A stretch of 64,000 nt of DNA from Actinoplanes oblitus (GTDB lineage Bacteria > Actinomycetota > Actinomycetes > Mycobacteriales > Micromonosporaceae), in the NCBI RefSeq assembly GCF_030252345.1, contig NZ_CP126980.1, forward strand, positions 248,001-312,000, read 5' to 3'. The position numbers and the translations under genes are program-made. The notes beneath the pieces are model-generated. The model was not told the DNA's origin, searched no databases, and saw only the letters and a program-made list of their open reading frames with translations. Shown here piece by piece: positions 36,306-46,992 of this stretch; position 1 is the first letter of the stretch, and each line of letters begins with the position of its first letter.

Positions 36306-37220
36306 TCAGGCCGGGGTCTTCAGCCAGCGGAGGATCTCGCCGGTGACGAAGTCCGGCGCCTCCTGGTGGATGAAGTGCCCGGCGCCGGGCAGCAGGCGCC
36401 ACTCGTAGGGCGCGGTCACGTAACGGCCGGAGCCCTGGGCGGTGCGCGGCAGGATCGCCCTGTCCAGCGAACCGTGCAACTGCAGGGTGGGCATGCTCAG
36501 CGGTTTCTGCATCAGCTTGACGAACCGGTAGCCCTGCAACCGCAGCGCGCTGCGCGCCACCCAGCGGTAGGCCTCCAGGGCACAGAACGACGCCTGCGGG
36601 ATCTGCATCGCCTGCCGGCAGCGGTACGAGTAGTCGGCGAACTCCGGTGTGGCCGCCCACTCCGGACTGCTCCAATGCTCCATCAGTTCACCGATCAGGG
36701 CGGCGTCGTCGCGGGTGAGCACATGCTCGTACCGGGGAACCTGGAATTTGAGGATGGTGGCGGAAGCCGCGAACTGACCGCGAGGATCGGCGAACAGCGC
36801 GGCCCGCAGCCGCAGCGGGTGGGCCGCCCCGAGCACCACCAGGCGGTTGACCAGCTTGGGGTGGAAGGCCGCGGCGGCCCAGCCGACCATCCCGCCGGCC
36901 CCGGCACCGACGATCGTGGCGGACCGCTCGCCGAGCGCGCGGATCAGGCCGGTGACGTCGGCGGCCATGGTGTAGCCGTCGTAGCCACGCGGCGGTTTGT
37001 CGCTCAGCCCGTAACCACGCAGGTCGATGGCAGCGGCGCGGAAGCCGGCATCGGCGACCCGGGTCATGATGTCGTGCCAGGCCCACCAGAACTCGGGGAA
37101 GCCGTGCAGGAAGAGGACGAGTGGGCCGGTGCCGGCCTCCACGACGTGGAACCGGCTGCCGTTGGCGCCGACGAAACGGTGGGTCCACGGGCCCTCCGCC
37201 ATTACCACCGACTCGTCCAT
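36306..37220 (-). CDS. Alpha/beta hydrolase, epoxide-hydrolase-like, lacking the usual nucleophile
   Basis: This 304-residue protein has the epoxide-hydrolase pattern: oxyanion segment LFLHGFPEFWWAWHD, then AIDLRGYGLSDKPP, acid region LHGSLDRAILPR, and base region GAGHFIHQEAP. At the nucleophile elbow, where relatives read VGHDWGG, this protein reads VGAGAGG at about residues 105-111. The Asp nucleophile is therefore a Gly. It may be inactive or use another mechanism. The start at 37220 has only a distant GGAG; MAEGPWTHR seven codons later is an alternative. Confidence 0.85.
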   Translation of the reverse strand: MDESVVMAEGPWTHRFVGANGSRFHVVEAGTGPLVLFLHGFPEFWWAWHDIMTRVADAGFRAAAIDLRGYGLSDKPPRGYDGYTMAADVTGLIRALGERSATIVGAGAGGMVGWAAAAFHPKLVNRLVVLGAAHPLRLRAALFADPRGQFAASATILKFQVPRYEHVLTRDDAALIGELMEHWSSPEWAATPEFADYSYRCRQAMQIPQASFCALEAYRWVARSALRLQGYRFVKLMQKPLSMPTLQLHGSLDRAILPRTAQGSGRYVTAPYEWRLLPGAGHFIHQEAPDFVTGEILRWLKTPA

Positions 37221-37280
37221 GCGGCCAGCCTATGCTCCGCTGTCACGACCGGCGCGAGGCACTCGTGAACCCAGCCGGGA

Positions 37281-37781
37281 TCATCCGATAGGTTCGGCCG
37301 CGGTCATCGCCATCAGCTGGCCCGGCCCGCAGTAGATCTTCAGCATCGTGGTGGTCAGCTTGACCTTGACCCGGCCTCCGGTGGTCAGGGTGATGCCGTC
37401 GGTGGAGTGCAGGGCGAACTGTGTGCCGTTGTCAGCGGTGAAGCCGTAGCAGGGCCCGGAGCCGCCGCGGGTGACCACTCCGAGGACCCAGCCGGTGTTC
37501 GGCACGGTGTCGGTGGGGTTCTTGGGCGGCTTGACCGGCCGGGTGAGGGTCGGCAGGGCGGCCGGACCGCTGGTGCCGGCCGACGGGCTGGACGGCCTGG
37601 CCGAGGCGCCGGAGGTCGCCGGCCCCGATTCGGGAGACGACGGTGCCGTGGACGCGGCGGAGGCGGCCTGAGACGGTGCCGCGGAGGCGGCCGGTCCGGC
37701 CGACGACGAGGCCCCGCATCCGGCGGCGAGTGCCCCGGTGGCGACGGCGATGCCGATCCGGATCGTGTGGTGACTGCGCAT
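37281..37781 (-). CDS. Putative lipoprotein, Ser/Ala-rich
   Basis: This 166-residue protein has a signal peptide ending in the lipobox LAAGC at residues 18-22. A low-complexity Ala/Ser/Pro tether of about 55 residues follows. The C-terminal domain is small (GWVLGVVTRGGSGPCYGF to LKIYCGPGQLMAMT) with two cysteines that may form a disulfide. No family is recognised. It should be anchored to the outer face of the membrane. Confidence 0.8.
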   Translation of the reverse strand: MRSHHTIRIGIAVATGALAAGCGASSSAGPAASAAPSQAASAASTAPSSPESGPATSGASARPSSPSAGTSGPAALPTLTRPVKPPKNPTDTVPNTGWVLGVVTRGGSGPCYGFTADNGTQFALHSTDGITLTTGGRVKVKLTTTMLKIYCGPGQLMAMTAAEPIG

Positions 37782-37904
37782 CAGCCCATCCTCAAGGTGT
37801 GGAGCGTCGACGGTGGGACGAATCGCGGCGCGGATCGGTTCCCGGGAGAAAAGGGCGACGCCCGGGGCGTAGGGACCCCGGGCGCCGCTGTGGTGCGGGT
37901 CGGA

Positions 37905-40328
37905 TCAGGAGACCGCCACCGTCATCGAGGTGCCGATCTGGCTCTTCACGGCGATCTTGACGCCGACCGCCGGCAGCTTGACGCCGTGGTTGGGCAGCTC
38001 GTCGTAGAAGTACTTGTCCTTGTCGTTGAAGACCGGGTTGCCCCACTGCGGGTAGACCAGCGAAGGCTTGCCGGCCTGGTGCAGCAGCATGCCGTCGGTC
38101 GGGAACAGACCGAACGGGGCGTCGTAGATCTGCACCCGCACGCGCCACGGGTTGCCGTCTGGAGCCTTGAACGGCTTCGGGTGCGCGTCGATGTAGAGGT
38201 TACGACCCTGGCCGGGGTGAGCCGGCGTGTTGTTGTCCGCCTGCGAGGTGTCCCAGTACGAGATCAGCAGGCCGGGCTGGTAGTTGTAGTGCTCCACGTA
38301 GTCCGGCTTGTCGGCGAACCCGAAGTTGTACGGCCCGGTCGCCAGGTACTTGTCGAACGAGGTGTAGCTGCGGTAACCGGCGATGTAGTAGTGCTGGTAC
38401 TTGCGCACCACAGTGGAGCCGATCACGGTGAAGCCGTTCAGCGTCCAGGTGCTGGTGCCCTCGGCACCCTCGGTCGACACCGTGGCGCCGTCCGCGGTGA
38501 CGGTGAGCTCGTCACCGAAGAAGCCGCCCTTGTTGGTGCCGCTGTCCGAGACGTAACGCGCCCGCAGGGTGATCTTCTTGCCGGCGTACGCGTCCAGCGG
38601 GACGTTGATGTCCAGCCACTTGCCGCCGCTCGTACCGGTCAGGCCGGGGTTCTTGCCGCCGTCGCGGGGGAACGCCGCGCCGGCCACCGTGCCGTCCAGC
38701 TTCGTCCAGGTCGTGCCGCCGTCGGCGGACGCCTCGAAGTACTGGTAGTCGTACCCGGACTCGATGTTGAAGCGGCCCTTCAGGGTGAGCGCCGCCGTCG
38801 TCTTGCCGGTCAGGTCGACCGTCTGGGTCATCGAGTTGTTCAGGTTGTCGGCGTTGCCGGAGTAGAACTGCTTGGCCCCGGCGAAGGGCGCGCCCATGTC
38901 GAACGTGACCGGCTTCTCCGGCAGGTTGACGACGACGGCCTGCTTCTTCTTGGTGTTGTACTCCTCGGGACCGAGCTTGACGGTCGCCTTCTGGCCGGCG
39001 TCGACCGACTGGTAGTTCAGCCAGCCGAGCTGCAGCTTGTTCCAGGCGCCCATGTCGCCCGGCCGGGTGCCGAGGGCCTGGTCGCCCTTGGCGTTGAGCC
39101 GGCTCTGCGCCATCAGGGTCCAGAACTCGTTCGGGTTGTCACCCGGGTGCATGCCGTCGGTGTTGTAGTCGTCCGGCAGGCCGAGGTCGTGGGTGTACTC
39201 GTGCGCGAAGACGCTGAGGCCACCGTTCTCCGGTTGGATGGTGTAGTCACCGATCCAGATGCCGGTGTTGCCGATCTGGGTGCCACCGAGCCGGTTGGTG
39301 GACGGGCCGGTGTAGCCGATGTCGTTGTTGTACGCGTACCACCGGTGGCTCCAGATCGCGTCCTCACCCAGGCTCGGGTCACCGTCGGCCTGGTCGCCGC
39401 CGGCGTGGACGATCTGGAAGTGGTCGATGTAGCCGTCCGGCTCGTTGAAGTTGCCGTCACCGTCGAAGTCGTACCTGTCGTACTGGTCGAACGACTTCAT
39501 GTCGGCGGCGATCTGGGCGTCCGTGCGGCCGGCCTTCTGCTGGTCGGCGACCCAGGCGTTGGCGGCGTCGCGGACCAGTGCCCAGGTGTTGTTGCAGCTG
39601 CTGTCGTGGCAGACCGCCGGGTCGTTGGCCGGGTTGGTGGTGTCGTCGTCCTCCACCGGGTCGTTGGAGCGGCCGTAGCGCGCCTCGTTGTACGGCACCT
39701 TCACCCAGTCCGTGACCTCACCGTCGACGCTGTAGCGCCCGGACGACTGCGTCTCGAAGTAGGTCTTCAGCGACTCGGTGCCGGCACCGGTGCCGAAGTA
39801 CATCTGACGGAAGTGGTCAGCGTTGTAGTCGGCCTGCCAGATCGTCGAGTTGTCGACCTTGCGGTCCGGCTTCGGGATCTGGTTGTGCAGCGGACCGTCG
39901 AACCGCGTCGGTCCCGCGGTGTCCGGGTTGGTGTCCTTGTCCGGGTAGGCCGGGTCACGCTTGTCACCGAACTCGGCCAGGATCACGAAGATCCGGTCGG
40001 TGCGCTCACGGCTCAGCTCGACGTACTGGTTCTGGCCGATACGGCCCAGCGGCCCGCGACCAGCCGGAGCCCGGCCCATGTTGACGACCCTGCTGCCGTT
40101 CCGGTTCTCGATCGACGCCTTGCCGCTGACGACGTCGGAGACCGCCTGCTCGCGCAGGTCCCGGCGCTTGTCTTCGAGCGGGTTGGGCAGATCGTCGACG
40201 AGTACGGCATCGGGCTTGGCCGACTGCCCGGCATCCGCTGGTGGGACCGCGAGGGCAGCGGCTGGGAAGGAGACCCCGACGCTGGTGACCATCGCGGCGC
40301 CAAGCAGTCCTGCGACCACCTTGCGCAC
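37905..40328 (-). CDS. Secreted immune inhibitor A-type metalloprotease (M6)
   Basis: This 807-residue secreted protease has a signal peptide (VRKVVAGLLGAAMVTSVGVS, likely cut after an Ala-rich stretch near residue 27) and a propeptide. The catalytic M6 domain carries the zinc motif in VFAHEYTHDLGLPDDY (HEXXH). The C-terminal part has jelly-roll-like domains. The family includes Bacillus InhA and degrades host or environmental proteins. The GTG at 40328 is set by a GGAGGT site 5 nt upstream. Confidence 0.93.
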   Translation of the reverse strand: MRKVVAGLLGAAMVTSVGVSFPAAALAVPPADAGQSAKPDAVLVDDLPNPLEDKRRDLREQAVSDVVSGKASIENRNGSRVVNMGRAPAGRGPLGRIGQNQYVELSRERTDRIFVILAEFGDKRDPAYPDKDTNPDTAGPTRFDGPLHNQIPKPDRKVDNSTIWQADYNADHFRQMYFGTGAGTESLKTYFETQSSGRYSVDGEVTDWVKVPYNEARYGRSNDPVEDDDTTNPANDPAVCHDSSCNNTWALVRDAANAWVADQQKAGRTDAQIAADMKSFDQYDRYDFDGDGNFNEPDGYIDHFQIVHAGGDQADGDPSLGEDAIWSHRWYAYNNDIGYTGPSTNRLGGTQIGNTGIWIGDYTIQPENGGLSVFAHEYTHDLGLPDDYNTDGMHPGDNPNEFWTLMAQSRLNAKGDQALGTRPGDMGAWNKLQLGWLNYQSVDAGQKATVKLGPEEYNTKKKQAVVVNLPEKPVTFDMGAPFAGAKQFYSGNADNLNNSMTQTVDLTGKTTAALTLKGRFNIESGYDYQYFEASADGGTTWTKLDGTVAGAAFPRDGGKNPGLTGTSGGKWLDINVPLDAYAGKKITLRARYVSDSGTNKGGFFGDELTVTADGATVSTEGAEGTSTWTLNGFTVIGSTVVRKYQHYYIAGYRSYTSFDKYLATGPYNFGFADKPDYVEHYNYQPGLLISYWDTSQADNNTPAHPGQGRNLYIDAHPKPFKAPDGNPWRVRVQIYDAPFGLFPTDGMLLHQAGKPSLVYPQWGNPVFNDKDKYFYDELPNHGVKLPAVGVKIAVKSQIGTSMTVAVS

Positions 40329-40461
40329 TGCATACCTCCGTTGTGCGGCCGACCGCTGGGTGCAGCGACCAGGCGTAAACGGCCCCGGGTTTCGGGACTG
40401 CTTTTGAACGTAGGTAAATCAGTAGATGGACGGGAGTAAAGATCAAAATCGATAGTTGAGT

Positions 40462-40513
40462 GTTACGTGTTATGCCGACGCCATAACATCGGCGTCGGCA
40501 CAACAGTCGTAAC
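40462..40513 (-). terminator. Terminator downstream of the haloperoxidase-like gene
   Basis: A perfect 10-bp inner stem (40473-40482 with 40491-40500, loop ATAACATC) sits within a 6-bp outer stem (40462-40467 with 40508-40513). It begins 16 bp past the gene end. AT-rich sequence to its left probably holds the promoter of the M6 protease. Confidence 0.65.
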
Positions 40514-40528
40514 GGACAATATGGACGG

Positions 40529-41887
40529 TTAGCGCAGTCGGTTGCCGAACACGTAATTCGCTACGGAGTCACCGGTTGACAGGCCGTAATCGGCGTCCCA
40601 GCGGTAGTGGACGCCCAGCCAGAGCCGGCTCAGCGCGTCCTCCTGCGCGGCCGCGCTGAAGCTGGTGAACGTACGCGTCACGCCCGACGCGTGGATGTCC
40701 TCGGTCGTCGCGGTGAAGGTCGCGGCGTCCGTACCGTAATAGCGCTTCATGACGCCGGCCCAGGCGCCGGCGAAGGTCGCGTGCCCGGAGATGTACGCCG
40801 GGAACGGCGGTGAGAAGTGGTTGCCGGCAGCGTCGGCGGAGAGTGGCGTCCAGGCCGGCGACGGTGTCGTCAGCGCGTTGTTGTCGCTCTGCGATTCCTC
40901 GATCGCGCTGTCCGGCCGCCAGAGGTCGATGATGGTGTCGAACTTGGCATCCCAGGCCGCGATGGCGGAGTCGGCCATCGCCATCGAGAGCAGCGCGAAC
41001 AGCTTGATGCGGTTGCTGCCCGGGTTGGCCTTCGAGTACTCCTGCGTGATCTTGAGGAGCTGGCCCGGCGGCTTGTAGGTGCCGTCCACGTCGTTGGCCC
41101 AGAAGTACGCGGCCGTCGTCTGGTCGGCGGTGCGCTGGTCCGGCGTCGCGGTCGCCGATCCGGCGGCCTTGACCTCGTTGACCTGGTCGGCGTAGGCCTT
41201 GCTGGTCAGCAGGGCGCTCATGCTGCTGAAGCCGCCCGGCAGCGGCGGACGGAACTGCGTGCTGGTGCCGATGCCGAACGGCTTGACCGAGCCCCAGTTC
41301 GGGGAGACCGCCGCCTTGCCCTCGGTGGGCCGCCACTGACCGGCCACGTTGCTCTGCGGGGAGTACGCGGTGGTGTTGTTCGACCCGTCGTTCGCCCGTG
41401 CGTTGATCACGTTCTGCGCCGCGGTGAGGCCGAGCTGGCTGCTGAACCCGTCCGGGCCCGGCTCGCCGTTGAAGCAGCTCTTCGCCGCGGTGCTCTGGTA
41501 TCCGGAGAGGTCGAAGGACGGGAAGGCGTTGTGCAGCGCCGTCGTCGCCGCCGCGTCGAAGTTCGAGGTGGGGATGTACGTCGCGTTGTCGGTCTTGGCG
41601 ACCTTGGCGATGTACGGCGTGCCCGGCGTGCCGAGCGAGATGTCGGTGTCGTACATGGCCAGGTACATCATCGCGGCGGCGCGGGTGAGCCGGGTCGGTG
41701 CGCCGGCCTCACCGGTCTGCTTCCGGAAGATGGTCAGCAGGACGTCGGTCCAGTAGTCGACGTGCGAGTCGCACGGCGGTACGGCGATGGCGTATGCCGG
41801 AGTGGGCGACACGACAGCCGCCACGCCACTGATGGAGAGCGCCGCGGCGGCCGAAGCCACCAGGGATCGCATCTTGATACTTCGCAA
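40529..41887 (-). CDS. Secreted vanadium-haloperoxidase/PAP2-like protein
   Basis: This 452-residue protein has a signal peptide ending near AYA at about residue 33. The C-terminal PAP2 core shows DLWRPDSAI, AYISGHATFAGAW (the SGH motif) and SRLWLGVHYRWDAD (SR, then His), the vanadate-binding residues of the superfamily. The usual spacing between Lys and Arg-Pro is not exact, so it could be a phosphatase rather than a haloperoxidase. The likely start is TTG 41887, 4 nt after GGAGG; ATG 41872 is the alternative. Confidence 0.85.
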   Translation of the reverse strand: MRSIKMRSLVASAAAALSISGVAAVVSPTPAYAIAVPPCDSHVDYWTDVLLTIFRKQTGEAGAPTRLTRAAAMMYLAMYDTDISLGTPGTPYIAKVAKTDNATYIPTSNFDAAATTALHNAFPSFDLSGYQSTAAKSCFNGEPGPDGFSSQLGLTAAQNVINARANDGSNNTTAYSPQSNVAGQWRPTEGKAAVSPNWGSVKPFGIGTSTQFRPPLPGGFSSMSALLTSKAYADQVNEVKAAGSATATPDQRTADQTTAAYFWANDVDGTYKPPGQLLKITQEYSKANPGSNRIKLFALLSMAMADSAIAAWDAKFDTIIDLWRPDSAIEESQSDNNALTTPSPAWTPLSADAAGNHFSPPFPAYISGHATFAGAWAGVMKRYYGTDAATFTATTEDIHASGVTRTFTSFSAAAQEDALSRLWLGVHYRWDADYGLSTGDSVANYVFGNRLR

Positions 41888-42000
41888 GGTTCCTCCCCCG
41901 AGAAGCCGGCTGGGATCTCCGCCGGCCCGAGGAAGATGATCGATGACCTTGGATCACTGCGACATGGCGAAGCGGCACTTGGCCGGAAGCTGCACGCGGC

Positions 42001-42942
42001 TCACACCCAGCCGCGGCGAGCGGCGGTGATGCCGAGGGTCATCCGGTTCGTCGCGCCGAGCATCTCCTCCAGCAGTTCGAAATGCCGGCGCACCCAGCGC
42101 ACGCTGCGGCCCAGGCTGCGGGCGATCGCCTCGTCCTTGAGGCCGGCCGCGGCCAGGCGCAGGATCTGCTGCTGCGCCGCGCTGGGCGCCTCCATGGGCA
42201 GCGGGCCGGCCGCGTCCGGGACCGGCAGGGCACGCCGCCACAGCAGGTCGAAGAGGCGGTCCAGGGAGTCCCGCAACCCCTCGTCGCGAATCAGCAGGGA
42301 GGCGTCGCCGGTCAGCCGTACCAGGGCCGCGCTCTCCGTCACCAGCATCGGCGAGGGCAGGTCGGGCAGCACCGCGAACGCCATGCCGCCGGCCGCGGCG
42401 ATCTCGACGGTCTCCCGGGACTCGGCGTCCTCCAGATGCGCGGGGGAGATCAGCCGCCGCTGGGACACCGAGGCTGGGACATCGGTCCGGGCCAGCAGGC
42501 CCAGAGGGTAGCCGTAGACGCCGTGGCACTGCCGGCGGGCCGCGGTCATCAGGTCGTGCGCCGCCGTCATCACGGCCTCCGCGTCGGGCAGCACCCGAAT
42601 GTTCGCGGTCTGCTCCGCCAGCTCGGTGGGATAGTGCTGTTCCAGCAGCTCCAGCTCGGCGTACCGTTCGGCGAGCCGGCGCTGGGCGCGGGCGACCTGC
42701 CGTTGCTCCTGGTTCAGCAGGCGCCGCATCGCGACCACCGGGGAGACCGCGAAGACCCGCGGGGACGGCCCCGGCAGCTCCCAGACGAGTCCGTGGACGA
42801 TCAGCTCCTGCAGTGCCGCGGACCGCTCGCGTAGCTCGTCGAGGGGCCGGCCACCGGCCCCGACCAGGTCCGCGTAGAGATGGCGGCCATCGTCGCTCAA
42901 CAGGTCCACCAGCATCGAGATCATCCCAGCGGACATTAACAT
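42001..42942 (-). CDS. Helix-turn-helix regulator (TrmB/LuxR-like)
   Basis: This 313-residue protein ends in a LuxR-type HTH (ILRLAAAGLKDEAIARSLGR then SVRWVRRHFELLEEM). The N-terminal 80 residues resemble a winged-helix or TrmB-type domain, followed by a coiled stretch (QRQVARAQRRLAERYAELEL) and a middle sensor-like domain. This domain order occurs in many actinobacterial regulators of secondary metabolism. The target is unknown; the haloperoxidase gene next door on the same strand is a candidate. Start choice among three close ATGs is uncertain. Confidence 0.78.
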   Translation of the reverse strand: MLMSAGMISMLVDLLSDDGRHLYADLVGAGGRPLDELRERSAALQELIVHGLVWELPGPSPRVFAVSPVVAMRRLLNQEQRQVARAQRRLAERYAELELLEQHYPTELAEQTANIRVLPDAEAVMTAAHDLMTAARRQCHGVYGYPLGLLARTDVPASVSQRRLISPAHLEDAESRETVEIAAAGGMAFAVLPDLPSPMLVTESAALVRLTGDASLLIRDEGLRDSLDRLFDLLWRRALPVPDAAGPLPMEAPSAAQQQILRLAAAGLKDEAIARSLGRSVRWVRRHFELLEEMLGATNRMTLGITAARRGWV

Positions 42943-42966
42943 TTGTTAATTGATCGCGAACCGGGC

Positions 42967-42999
42967 GAGACCGGTGACGTTCGCTACGTCACCGGTCTC
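42967..42999 (-). terminator. Terminator of acs
   Basis: A perfect 14-bp stem (42967-42980 with 42986-42999), loop TCGCT, starts 20 bp past the acs stop. Because it is symmetrical it lies equally close to the 5' end of the HTH regulator gene. Confidence 0.75.
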
Positions 43000-43019
43000 G
43001 GAAGGTGTGCTGGGGTGGG

Positions 43020-45005
<1,986 letters not shown>

Positions 45006-45161
45006 GAGGGCGGCTCCTCTGCCGTGACCGGGGTCTCTTTGTTGCACACTAGTTCTGGACCGGCGCGCTGACGAAAGTTGGTGCGTCGATGCGCAGTCCT
45101 GCGCGAATCTTGCCAGTTCCACTCGTGTTTGTGCACCCCGGGTTTTCGGCGTTTTACCGCT

Positions 45162-45167
45162 TACCCT
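45162..45167 (+). promoter_or_regulatory. -10 element of the leaderless Fic-like gene
   Basis: TACCCT lies 6 nt before GTG 45174, the spacing expected if transcription starts at the start codon itself. No ribosome-binding site is present. Confidence 0.45.
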
Positions 45168-45173
45168 GTTCAG

Positions 45174-45905
45174 GTGGATCCACTAGCTCCCCTGCTCGAC
45201 CTCGCTGACGTCGCTCCGGCCCTGACCGCGGCCCGGGACAGCGTCGACGCCGCCATGCGGCACCGTGCCCTGCGGCGCAACGGCGGCCAGGTCGCCGCCG
45301 AAGCCAGCCTGCGCGCCGCTGTCGCCAGCGCCGCCCTCGAGGGCAACGTTCATGACCTGGAGGACGTGCGCGCCGGCACGGTCACCGACCCGACCCTGCA
45401 GGGCGCCCTGCGGGTCGCCGAGGGGCTCGGCGGCCTGGTCGACCTCTGGCCTCGCGCGCCCCGCCAGGTCCTGGCCAAACTGCATGTGCTCGCCGCCCGC
45501 GGCGTGGTGCCGGCCGAGGAGCTGGGCCGGCTCACCGGCGGTGCCGAGCGGATCGACGCGCTCGCCGGCCTGGTCGCCGGCAACGAGGAGACGCCGCCGT
45601 TGCTGCTGGCCGCGATCGTGCACGCCGAGCTGATCACGCTGCGCCCGTTCGCCGGTCCGGCCGGGCTGGTGGCCCGGGCCGCCGCCCGGCTCACCCTGAT
45701 CGGGCGCGGGCTGGACCCGCGCGGCCTGGTCGTGGTCGAGGCCGGGCACCTGGCGCGCGAGCCGGAATACGTCGGCTCGGCCGGCGCCTACGCCACCGGC
45801 ACGCCGGACGGGGTCCGCTCCTGGCTGCGGCACTACGCGGCGGCGGTCACGGCCGGCGCCGAGGAGATCACTACCATCGGTGACGGCGTGCTGGCAGCCG
45901 CCTGA
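45174..45905 (+). CDS. Degenerate Fic-fold protein
   Basis: This 243-residue protein belongs to the actinobacterial group found beside acs in Streptomyces. The N-terminal part resembles a Fic inhibitory helix region ([20 protein letters not shown]). Where Fic proteins have HPFxxGNGR, it reads [12 protein letters not shown], so the catalytic His and the Asn-Gly-Arg are lost. AMP transfer is therefore unlikely, and a binding or regulatory role is more plausible. The GTG at 45174 appears to be leaderless. The 3' end is 34 bp from the PH-domain gene. Confidence 0.75.
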   Translation: MDPLAPLLDLADVAPALTAARDSVDAAMRHRALRRNGGQVAAEASLRAAVASAALEGNVHDLEDVRAGTVTDPTLQGALRVAEGLGGLVDLWPRAPRQVLAKLHVLAARGVVPAEELGRLTGGAERIDALAGLVAGNEETPPLLLAAIVHAELITLRPFAGPAGLVARAAARLTLIGRGLDPRGLVVVEAGHLAREPEYVGSAGAYATGTPDGVRSWLRHYAAAVTAGAEEITTIGDGVLAAA

Positions 45906-45927
45906 CCTGGAGATCATCGGGCCGTCG

Positions 45928-45933
45928 CATAAT
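45928..45933 (+). promoter_or_regulatory. -10 element of the leaderless PH-domain gene
   Basis: CATAAT lies 6 nt before GTG 45940, so transcription probably starts at the start codon. There is no ribosome-binding site in the gap. Confidence 0.5.
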
Positions 45934-45939
45934 TTCAGC

Positions 45940-46419
45940 GTGGCTGACAACTGGGTGCGTCCGTACCAGCCCGGTTCCGGGCGCTGGCTGGTGATCGCCT
46001 GGGAGGCGTTCGCGCTGGCGATGCTCTCCTGGGCCACGGTCCGGCAGTTCGACCTGATCGGGCACGGCGTCCGCGTGGTCGCCTGCCTGCTCGCCGCGGT
46101 CTGGGTGGTCGGCGCGTGGCGGATCCTGCAGCTCGGCGTCTACGTCAGCGCCGACGGCGTGCTGATCCGCGGCCTGCTGCGGTCCCGGGTGATGACCTGG
46201 CGTGAGATCGCCAGCGTCCGCCTGCACCGCGCCACCCACCGCCTGGGCCCGTGGCAGATCGAGAGCGGCGCCACAGTGCTGCTGGACCGGCTGGACGGCG
46301 CGACGGTGAACACCGAGCTGTGGGAGAAGGGCGTGGACTTCCATTCCCGCCCCACGCTCTTCCGAGCCGTCTACCAGGAGATTCGCACTCGTCACCGGAC
46401 CGCCGCCGAGCCCACCTGA
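45940..46419 (+). CDS. PH-domain membrane protein
   Basis: This 159-residue protein has two membrane helices at about residues 18-36 and 43-61. A bacterial PH-like domain follows (LQLGVYVSADGVLIRGLLRS, then VMTWREIASVRL). Such proteins are common in actinobacteria and their role is unknown. The GTG at 45940 is chosen from the conserved start VADNWVRPY and the -10 element just before it. Confidence 0.85.
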   Translation: MADNWVRPYQPGSGRWLVIAWEAFALAMLSWATVRQFDLIGHGVRVVACLLAAVWVVGAWRILQLGVYVSADGVLIRGLLRSRVMTWREIASVRLHRATHRLGPWQIESGATVLLDRLDGATVNTELWEKGVDFHSRPTLFRAVYQEIRTRHRTAAEPT

Positions 46420-46992
46420 CGCAATGGGGGAGGGCTCCGCCGCTCGTCGGCCGGGCACATGGAGAGGGGCCGCGCTCCGCGCTCTCGGCGGACACACGAC
46501 CCCTGCCACTCTCACTCGCGCGTCCGAACCGGGTTATCAAGCGTGCACCTGGGTCGTTGTCGACGGTCCTGCGGCCTGGTGGCGATGATCCCCTTGACGG
46601 CGGAAGCACCACCTCTGGCGGAGGTCCCGTCGCAACGTGCCTGCCGTGGCTGATCGCGCGTGGGTTCCCGGTGGCCGTGCACGGTGCCCGATTGCCCGGT
46701 ATCCGATCTCTCGACCGCTCCGGTTCTCGTTGGCTCCGCGACTTCCTTTCTACGCCGGTTCCAGCTTGATCGCCAGGGATCCGCCCGGCAAATCTGGCGA
46801 TCCACTATTACTCAGACCAATGCCATTTGCCCAGGTCACTGCGTTGCCCAGGGGAAGATCAAAGACCACATTCAGGAGCTTCGCGTACGCGGGGTCCGCG
46901 CTGCTGACGGATCGCCGCCCGCTGCGGGGCCGCTCCGGGCGTACCGGAAATCGGCGGTCCGGACGGGAGCGGACCGTGCGTTTCGGGCGGGG
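46420..46992. other. 573-bp intergenic region without recognised gene
   Basis: This lies between two convergent genes. Frames exist on both strands but none has a protein-like composition. Around 46780-46880 GC drops clearly, with stretches such as CCACTATTACTCAGACC, unlike its flanks. It may be a decayed gene or an inserted fragment. I see no tRNA, no terminal inverted repeats and no strong terminator. Confidence 0.5.

Noticed and set aside
37407..40439. 1010-codon plus-strand frame opposite the M6 protease gene
   Set aside because: It is Val/Arg-rich, has no domain, and is antisense to a convincing secreted protease with signal peptide and HEXXH motif.
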